Position numbers and translations under genes: made by a program
Notes under the pieces: generated by a model
Told to the model about the DNA's origin: nothing
The model's database searches: none
Seen by the model: only the letters and a program-made list of their open reading frames with translations
Shown: piece after piece, positions 34,430 to 40,344 of the stretch
How the letters are laid out: every line of letters starts with the position of its first letter
How positions within the stretch are numbered: the first letter of the stretch is position 1
Assembly (NCBI GenBank): GCA_002690915.1
Contig: NZGF01000083.1
Location: 1-40,344 of the forward strand
Length of the DNA: 40,344 nucleotides
Direction: 5' to 3'
Source of the DNA: Crocinitomicaceae bacterium
Lineage (GTDB): Bacteria > Bacteroidota > Bacteroidia > Flavobacteriales_D > Sanyastnellaceae

Positions 34430-35623
34430 TTATTCCCCCTCGGTTAAGGCTTCAACTTGCGCCTGTAATTCGGCGATAACAATTTGCATTGAGTCTACGG
34501 TGGAGATCAACGACCCCAGTGTGGAAGCCACGTTATAGGTTCCGGAAAATACCGTTCCTTCAATTACAGCGTCTCCATGGACGATCACATTCCCGCTGTT
34601 GTGCACTTCGAAAGCATTCGACCGCATGTTTGTATCCGTACCGTTTCCAACCATGAAAAGCGCTCCCTCTGTTTGCAGGGCATTGAATTGGCCAATGGCT
34701 GTGCCGTATTCCTGATCGGCGACGATGCCATATCCGGTTGCGAACGATGCCGTTCCAACAGAGGTGGAATTCCGTCCAGCCGCTCGGCTGTAAAGTCCGG
34801 TTGCTGAGCTAGCAAATCCACCTGCGTGGCTGGCATAGCCTTCGGCGACAGATTGAAAACCTTCTGCATGAGACAGGTCTCCTGATGCCACTGTGGTTTG
34901 GCCTTCAGCGTGGGAGGCCGATCCACTCGCTTCGGTTTGACGGCCTTCAGCGTGGGAGTAGAGCCCGGTTGCATCGGTAGAGTACCCTTCTGCATGGGCC
35001 GCAGTGCTGGAGGCGAGGTTGTTGTACCCCTCAGCGTGGGAGTAGTTAGCTGTGGCATCTGTACCGTATCCTTCGGCATGAGCTGTGAGCGCTGTGGCTT
35101 GACTGAGCATGCCTTCGGCGTGGCTCGCTGTTCCACTCGCTGTGGTCCCTTCACCTTGAGCACTCGAGCACGTTGCGCTTGCTGTGGTCAGCCGGTTTTG
35201 GGCGTTGCTATATGCACCGCTGGCATTGGTATTGGTGCCAGAAGCGTGGGCGTACAATCCATTTGCGGCAACACTAAAACCTTGCGCAAATTCCTCCTGG
35301 ATGCGCAGGGAGGTATGAATCCACGCGTAATTTTCGGCGCCAATGGTTGTATCCTGTAGAGAAGATAAACCCAACGAATCCCTAGCCGCGGCAACTGTGC
35401 TCGACCCTGTGCCGCCAAGAGCGACAGGGATGACACCAGTGGGCACGAAATCTTCACCATAGTAGGGGAGAAAGTTCAGTAAGTCAGTGACGTCAATGGC
35501 GCCGCTGTTATCGCTGTCTGGATTGAAAGGAAGTCCGCTTCCGGCAGTTTCTTGGGCAGCGGCTAGCGTGCTTACGAGAACGAACAAAAAGGACAGCAGG
35601 GTGGATTGCAAGGCGATGCGCAT
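34430..35623 (-). CDS. Secreted YadA-head-like repeat protein with EF-hand loop
   Basis: The 397-aa protein has a signal peptide (cleaved near AAAQ, 24). Residues 36-47 form a full EF-hand/dockerin-type loop, DSDNSGAIDVTD, followed by LLNFLPYYGEDF. From ~115 to ~300 there are about a dozen 14-16 residue repeats of the type SHAEGxxTxASGxY, which resemble the left-handed beta-roll of trimeric autotransporter (YadA/Hia) heads and phage tail fibres. A short C-terminal coiled coil (~368-394, SLISTVDSMQIVIAELQAQV) would trimerise it. No YadA membrane anchor and no obvious T9SS domain are present. A trimeric surface or released fibre is the best guess. Confidence 0.8.
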   Translation of the reverse strand: MRIALQSTLLSFLFVLVSTLAAAQETAGSGLPFNPDSDNSGAIDVTDLLNFLPYYGEDFVPTGVIPVALGGTGSSTVAAARDSLGLSSLQDTTIGAENYAWIHTSLRIQEEFAQGFSVAANGLYAHASGTNTNASGAYSNAQNRLTTASATCSSAQGEGTTASGTASHAEGMLSQATALTAHAEGYGTDATANYSHAEGYNNLASSTAAHAEGYSTDATGLYSHAEGRQTEASGSASHAEGQTTVASGDLSHAEGFQSVAEGYASHAGGFASSATGLYSRAAGRNSTSVGTASFATGYGIVADQEYGTAIGQFNALQTEGALFMVGNGTDTNMRSNAFEVHNSGNVIVHGDAVIEGTVFSGTYNVASTLGSLISTVDSMQIVIAELQAQVEALTEGE

Positions 35624-35697
35624 GGCAAAAGAAATTTACTCAATTTACGAATGAAACGGCGGGACTGCCAATTCGTTCCAAGCCCTTCAAAGGAGGG

Positions 35698-37614
35698 TTA
35701 GTGATGTACAATCCAGCGCAAGGTCTCTCTCATATTGGATGCCGTGGCCTGGATAAGGTAACATCCGGGAGTGAGGTTGGTGGCGGATAGCGTGATGCGC
35801 TTGACCTCGGAATCCGAGCCACCCTGGATCACGTGTGCATCCACTTCGTTCCCAGCCAAGTCGTAGACCCTTAGCGTGACCTGATCGCGATTCGAGACAT
35901 TCACGTGTACAGCTGACTGAGCATCTGTTGGATTTGGCGACAGTGAGGCTATCAAAGGAGAGCGTAAATCGCCGCTTTTGAATGCCTCGCTTCTGGAGTT
36001 CTGACGGGTTTGCCCTTTGGAAACGGTTGGTTTGGTCACAGGCGAGGTGGGCGCTTCAGGACAGGCTTCGCCATCAAAGCTCAACATTTGAACAAAGGAG
36101 GATGCATTCCCACTGCAGTCAGTACCGGTGTAAGTGCGTTGAATGACAAACGGGGCTTCAGGTTGTCCCGCGGGGTCGCCCGAAACCGCAATCTCCTCAA
36201 ATGTTACAAGTACCTCTTCGCTGCATTCATCATCGAACTGGAAGACACACGGCTCAGGCAATATGACTTCCCCGATTGAAGCGTTGAAGCACAAAGCCAC
36301 CTCCAACGCGCAAGATTCGTTGTTCCACGCTGGCGGCGTAACATCCGCTCGCACATACAGCTGGGGGACCTCAGTGAAGAGTCCACAAGCAGGGTTCAAG
36401 GCGTGATGAAAATGCACGGTTGCTGCTTGACCGCAGGGCACTTCCGTCAGGATGTCTTCTCCCAAGTCGATCACCAAGTCCCCTGTCATGCCGCTGACGG
36501 GCTGATTCAAGACCAGTCCGCTCCAAGCGAACCAACCACCAAATCCGTAGTTGCAGTTCACGCTGTTCCCGCCGCCCCCCAATTGGAAGCGTTTGCTTTC
36601 GTTGAATGGCATGTGGGACAGCTGTAAATAAGATCCTTCGAGACCGTCGGTTCCGATGAGGTAGGAGTGCTCTTGATTGAGGCGGTAGGTCACCATTGAC
36701 GCAGTATCGACGCTGCAGCCAGAGGCGGTTATAAACCCGTGCATTTGATCCTGTGTCAACCACTCTTCGCCCATCAACGGATCTTCGAGCACGAGGTGCA
36801 CAGTCCACTTCAGGCTGGGGTTAATGGTGTTTTCCACTTGGCCTGATATCACAGCTATGCCATTGGCATATCGAGATACCAGCAGAGGGTAGGATTCGAC
36901 GAAATAATCGGAGTTAGCCAAGCCTAGTGCGGTTAAACCTAAGACACGAATGGCTCCGTCTGGTCCGATTCCGTCGGCTGTAGTACCTACGTTCAGGGTG
37001 TAATCTGAAGTGGCATCCACAATAAACGTCTTGACCTCCAGGGGTTCGTCGGTACATCCAGTGGCGGCTAACACTTCACCAACCGGATCAACCGGCAGGT
37101 CGCTTGCGCAGCCGACTTGGACTGGGGACAAGTCCGTGATGAACACCGGCTCGCATCCGCCGCACCCCGTCAAATTGCCTTCGCAGTCGTAATCAGGCAA
37201 AGGGTAAATGCACTGCGTTGGGTCGGATAGCGTGGCTTCTGGGTCGAATGTACAGGCGGTAAAGTCAGTGCACCCAACACACGAGGCGAAATCACACAAT
37301 GCTGTATTGGGAATGAGCGCTTCAGGGTCATAGTTACAGGCCTCTACAGCGGTGCACCCGACACACGACAAATACTCGCATGATCCGTCATAGTAGATGG
37401 CGCCAGGATCGAAGTTGCAGGCGTACTGGTTGGTACAACCGATGCACGTCTCGTAATCACAGGAACCGTCGTCTACTGTCGCAGTAGGACTGAAGTTGCA
37501 GGCCCACCAATCCGTGCACCCCATCTCATCCGTCTGGGCGGCGATTTTATTCGTCCAGCTCAGTGCAGCGAGAAGTAAAAGCAATAGCGCAGTGATTGCA
37601 CGGTTTCGAGCCAT
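35698..37614 (-). CDS. T9SS-exported Cys-rich repeat protein
   Basis: This 638-aa protein has a signal peptide (cleaved near IAAQ, 27) and a C-terminal type A T9SS domain (~555-638, SLSPNPTDAQSAVHV ... VTLRVYDLAGNEV). After the signal come four tandem repeats of the form GCTDxxACNFxPxAxxxDGSCxY (starting at 32, 59, 86 and 114), with paired cysteines and acidic residues that suggest disulfide-linked, possibly Ca2+-binding modules. The middle (~160-530) is a large unassigned extracellular region with several Cys. Repeats of this kind occur in many Flavobacteriales secreted proteins. It is 74 bp upstream of the YadA-like gene on the same strand. Confidence 0.85.
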   Translation of the reverse strand: MARNRAITALLLLLLAALSWTNKIAAQTDEMGCTDWWACNFSPTATVDDGSCDYETCIGCTNQYACNFDPGAIYYDGSCEYLSCVGCTAVEACNYDPEALIPNTALCDFASCVGCTDFTACTFDPEATLSDPTQCIYPLPDYDCEGNLTGCGGCEPVFITDLSPVQVGCASDLPVDPVGEVLAATGCTDEPLEVKTFIVDATSDYTLNVGTTADGIGPDGAIRVLGLTALGLANSDYFVESYPLLVSRYANGIAVISGQVENTINPSLKWTVHLVLEDPLMGEEWLTQDQMHGFITASGCSVDTASMVTYRLNQEHSYLIGTDGLEGSYLQLSHMPFNESKRFQLGGGGNSVNCNYGFGGWFAWSGLVLNQPVSGMTGDLVIDLGEDILTEVPCGQAATVHFHHALNPACGLFTEVPQLYVRADVTPPAWNNESCALEVALCFNASIGEVILPEPCVFQFDDECSEEVLVTFEEIAVSGDPAGQPEAPFVIQRTYTGTDCSGNASSFVQMLSFDGEACPEAPTSPVTKPTVSKGQTRQNSRSEAFKSGDLRSPLIASLSPNPTDAQSAVHVNVSNRDQVTLRVYDLAGNEVDAHVIQGGSDSEVKRITLSATNLTPGCYLIQATASNMRETLRWIVHH

Positions 37615-37625
37615 TTAGCAACTTG

Positions 37626-37641
37626 GTTTGTTCAAACAAAA
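37626..37641. repeat. Small inverted repeat upstream of the T9SS gene
   Basis: TTTGTT and AACAAA arms separated by CA lie 12-27 bp before the T9SS protein start, in the A/T-rich gap after leuS. Too short to assign as operator or terminator. Confidence 0.22.
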
Positions 37642-37736
37642 CAGTTTGGGTCTCTAAGTTGATGATTTTTTCAGAAATAATCAAGACAAAACAGCTAAAA
37701 CTATTGACGAAAACAACGTTTAAATCAACCAGCTGA

Positions 37737-40344
37737 TTATGACAGAACAATATTCACGATTCGACCGGGAACAACGATGACTTTTCGAACTGTTTTGCCT
37801 GTGATGTAATCTTGAGCTTTTTCATGCGTAAGCACTTGACTTTCAACGGATTTTGCATCGAGGTCAGCGGGAACCGTTAGCTTGAACCTGACCTTACCGT
37901 TGAAAGAGATGGGGTACGTTACCTCATCCGAAGTTAACCAGCGCTCTTCAGCAGCTGGCCAAGCCTGATCGAGTACATTGTTTGCGCCCCCGCTGAGTTG
38001 CCACAGCTCTTCTGCCAGATGGGGAGCAACCGGACTGACCAAAATCGCCAAGGGCTGCAAAAATTCTGCGCTCTGGGCTTCTGCATCTAAGAGTTCGTTG
38101 ACGCCAATCATCAATGCGCTTATCACAGTATTGAACGCATTACGATCCAAATCATCACTGACCTTTTTGATGGTCTTGTGCAGGATGCGGTGTTGGGCGT
38201 CGGTGGCGATTGAACTGGCCTTTGTTCGGTTGAAGAGGCGGTGCAGTTTGCGCAAGAAATTGTGCACGCCGCTGATGCCTTGGGTGTCCCAGGGTTTGTG
38301 TTGAGTAAGAGGTCCTAAGAACATTTCATAGCACCGCAGCGTGTCGGCACCGTAGCTTTCGACCAAGTCATCAGGGGTCTGAACGTTGAACTTGGATTTG
38401 GACATCTTTTCGACCTCGTGACCGCATGTGTATTCCCCGTTCTCGTTGAGGATGAATTCGGCGTTGGCATACTCAGGTCGCCACGCCATGAACTCGTCCA
38501 CGTCAAGTTTGTCGGATTGGACCAGGTTGATGTCCACGTGCAGGCGTTGCGTTTGGAATTCCTTCCGCTTTTCAAACGTCACGAATTGGTTGGTGCCTTG
38601 GATGCGGTAAACGAAGTTGGAACGTCCAAGGATCATGCCCTGGTTGATCATCCGCTTGAACGGTTCATTGAAGCCGATCCATCCGCGATCAAACAAGAAT
38701 TTAGTCCAGAATCGGGAGTACAAAAGGTGCCCCGTCGTGTGTTCAGCGCCACCAATGTATAGATCGACTTGTCCCCAGTAATCCGATTTCTCACGGGAAC
38801 AGAATTCTGCGCTGTTGTGCGGGTCCATGTAACGCAAAAAGTACCAGCTCGAGCCGGCCCAACCGGGCATGGTGTTGTACTCCATGCGGTCACCACGGGT
38901 GACGTTCCAATCTTCCTTTTTGGCACGAGCGAGTGGAGGATCACCATCCTCAGTGGGCAAGTAGGCATCCACAGGGGGCAGCGTGACCTGTGCGTCCCGT
39001 ATTAATTGGGGGACTTCACCATGGTAGCAGATGGGGAAAGGCTCGCCCCAGTAGCGTTGGCGACTGAAAACCGCATCGCGTAGTCGGTAATTGACCTGAC
39101 CCGTTCCCATGCCTTTTTTCTCCAGGTGGGCGATAGCCAGTGGAATGGCTTCAATCGGCACCTTGCCGTCGAATTCATTGGAATTGCAAAGGGCTATATC
39201 CTTCCCCGTGTAAACTGAATCAGCGGTATCGACGCCCTCGAATATGGCTGGAATGGCTAGACTGTAAGCCTTAGCAAATTTCCAATCGCGTTCATCGCCT
39301 GCTGGCACTGCCATGATGGCCCCTGTGCCGTACCCGGCCAGGACGTAATCCGCAATCCAAACGGGAATCTTCTCCCCTGTGAGCGGGTGCACGGCATACC
39401 CACCGGTGAAACAACCGCTTACTTCATGTTCGCCTGCACCCTGGCGTTCACGCTCGGACTTTTGGGCTGCAGCAGTTTGGTAGGCCTTCACGGCTTCCTT
39501 TTGTTCTGCGCTGGTAAGCGACTCGACCAGGTCATGCTCAGGCGCTAGCACCATGAAACTCACGCCGTAAATTGTATCCGGTCGGGTCGTGAACACCTCG
39601 ATGGTACTTCCCGCAGGATTATCCAAGCCGAAGTGCACGGAAGCGCCTTCGCTGCGGCCGATCCAATTGCGTTGGGCTTCTTTAATGCTGTCCGTCCAGT
39701 CCAGTGCATTCAAGTCGTCGATGAGGCGCTGCGAGAAGGCTGAAATGCGCATTATCCACTGGCGCATCCGCTTGCGGACAACTGGGTGACTGCCGCGTTC
39801 ACTCAATCCGTCTTTAACTTCATCATTGGCGAGAACCGTGCCGAGGGCAGGGCACCAATTCACTTCGCTATCTGCTAGATAGGCCAGTCTGAATTGCATG
39901 AGAATGTGCGATTGCGCTCTGGCATCACAAGCATGCCATTGGTCTGCGGTTAGGGCACCGCCAAATGATTCATCCCAGGGGTATTCACCAGCGGGAAGCT
40001 CGATCCACCAATCACCATCGCAAGCGGGTTGAACCGATGTCAATCCGTCCGAATTCAACATATCCAAGAGCGCTGAGATGGGTTTGGCGCATTGGGCTGC
40101 TGTGTCGTACCATGATTCGAACAATTCTGCAAAAATCCACTGTGTCCAGCGGTAGTATGCGGGGTCACTGGTGCGCACTTCCCTTGACCAATCATAACAG
40201 AATCCAAGCTGGTCTAGTTGCTCCCGGTAACGCGCTACGTTGGCCTCGGTGGTTACGGCCGGATGTTGGCCCGTTTGGATGGCGTATTGTTCCGCGGGAA
40301 GCCCAAAGCTGTCGTAGCCCATGGGGTGCAAAACGTTGAATCCT
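37737..40344 (-). CDS. leuS: Leucyl-tRNA synthetase, 5' end missing
   Basis: The class I synthetase attaches leucine to tRNA-Leu. About 868 codons are in the window; the frame stays open to the edge, where GFNVLHPMGYDSFGLPAEQYA places the break ~50 residues into the protein, so the HIGH motif lies outside. The CP1 editing domain shows the conserved FTTRPDTIYGVSFMVLAPEH. The class I KMSKS loop is intact as VEKMSKSKFN, preceded by a long insert typical of bacterial LeuRS. The C-terminal anticodon and tail domains are complete (…GKTVRKVIVVPGRIVNIVLS). The stop is 122 bp from the T9SS gene, on the same strand. Confidence 0.96.
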   Translation of the reverse strand, partial: GFNVLHPMGYDSFGLPAEQYAIQTGQHPAVTTEANVARYREQLDQLGFCYDWSREVRTSDPAYYRWTQWIFAELFESWYDTAAQCAKPISALLDMLNSDGLTSVQPACDGDWWIELPAGEYPWDESFGGALTADQWHACDARAQSHILMQFRLAYLADSEVNWCPALGTVLANDEVKDGLSERGSHPVVRKRMRQWIMRISAFSQRLIDDLNALDWTDSIKEAQRNWIGRSEGASVHFGLDNPAGSTIEVFTTRPDTIYGVSFMVLAPEHDLVESLTSAEQKEAVKAYQTAAAQKSERERQGAGEHEVSGCFTGGYAVHPLTGEKIPVWIADYVLAGYGTGAIMAVPAGDERDWKFAKAYSLAIPAIFEGVDTADSVYTGKDIALCNSNEFDGKVPIEAIPLAIAHLEKKGMGTGQVNYRLRDAVFSRQRYWGEPFPICYHGEVPQLIRDAQVTLPPVDAYLPTEDGDPPLARAKKEDWNVTRGDRMEYNTMPGWAGSSWYFLRYMDPHNSAEFCSREKSDYWGQVDLYIGGAEHTTGHLLYSRFWTKFLFDRGWIGFNEPFKRMINQGMILGRSNFVYRIQGTNQFVTFEKRKEFQTQRLHVDINLVQSDKLDVDEFMAWRPEYANAEFILNENGEYTCGHEVEKMSKSKFNVQTPDDLVESYGADTLRCYEMFLGPLTQHKPWDTQGISGVHNFLRKLHRLFNRTKASSIATDAQHRILHKTIKKVSDDLDRNAFNTVISALMIGVNELLDAEAQSAEFLQPLAILVSPVAPHLAEELWQLSGGANNVLDQAWPAAEERWLTSDEVTYPISFNGKVRFKLTVPADLDAKSVESQVLTHEKAQDYITGKTVRKVIVVPGRIVNIVLS

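Noticed and set aside
34236-34538. 100-codon frame through the tRNA-Gln gene
   Set aside because: It reads through a complete tRNA and its terminator; such translations are common artefacts.
34895-35270. Tandem DNA repeats that might be a CRISPR or minisatellite array
   Set aside because: The repetition follows the SHAEG protein repeat in frame with varied codons; there are no conserved direct repeats with unique spacers.

Overview
The window looks like chromosomal core genome from a member of the Bacteroidota, most likely a marine Flavobacteriales lineage (Schleiferiaceae/Cryomorphaceae/Crocinitomicaceae-like), though I cannot fix the family without a search. Four things point there: several proteins carry a signal peptide plus a type IX secretion (T9SS) C-terminal domain; candidate promoters match the Bacteroidota -7 element TAnnTTTG; starts lack Shine-Dalgarno sequences; and gene strings such as yicC-gmk-nadD and dut-nucleotidyltransferase-TPR-DUF4292-M23 are familiar from that phylum. 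GC is roughly 50-52 % by eye. I see no insertion sequence, prophage, integrase or CRISPR array.

Layout. 1-470: an intrinsic terminator for a gene left of the window, then mostly empty sequence. 475-2127 (+): a vSGLT-like Na+/sugar symporter. 2138-3643 (-): a secreted Asp-box (sialidase-fold) protein with a T9SS tail. 3702-6018: FeoA and FeoB placed tail to tail. 6071-16097 (-): a long co-directional run, read from its 5' end as hmgA - hppD - twin-ATPase ABC protein - crotonase - dut - sugar nucleotidyltransferase - TPR lipoprotein - DUF4292 lipoprotein - EnvC-like LytM protein. 16157-18729 (-): polyprenyl synthase - MORN lipoprotein - GH73/LysM glucosaminidase. 18802-20883 (+): yicC-gmk-nadD. 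20884-23047 (-): prs-rplY-pth. 23057-23419: gene-poor, with a possible decayed frame. 23420-25466 (-): response regulator and histidine kinase (RprY/RprX type). 25467-25743: a divergent gap containing a strong orphan terminator and a candidate small RNA. 25744-28644 (+): dnaG and an MscS channel. 28608-30377 (-): recJ. 30499-31485 (+): a Cys-rich repeat lipoprotein. 31515-32489 (-): a coiled-coil OmpA-type lipoprotein. 32757-34208 (-): an ALDH8-like aldehyde dehydrogenase. 34301-34371 (+): tRNA-Gln. 34430-37614 (-): two secreted repeat proteins. 37737-right edge (-): leuS, truncated by the window.

How the genes fit together. Most are housekeeping: tRNA charging (leuS, tRNA-Gln, pth), nucleotide and NAD synthesis (prs, gmk, dut, nadD), replication and repair (dnaG, recJ), quinone side-chain synthesis (polyprenyl synthase) and envelope assembly (EnvC-like, DUF4292, TPR, OmpA-type and GH73 proteins). 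Accessory functions are ferrous iron uptake (FeoA/FeoB), tyrosine catabolism (HppD making homogentisate, HmgA opening its ring) linked to a dipeptide-type ABC ATPase, sugar uptake, and a surface-exposed group of repeat proteins.

Points that stand out most: the unlinked, convergent feoA/feoB with a degenerate FeoB G4 motif; the orphan terminator and possible ~110-nt RNA between the divergent histidine kinase and dnaG; a DnaG whose zinc-finger ligands are mostly replaced; and a secreted protein combining an EF-hand/dockerin-like loop with YadA-head-like SHAEG repeats. I found no clear new defence or mobile system.
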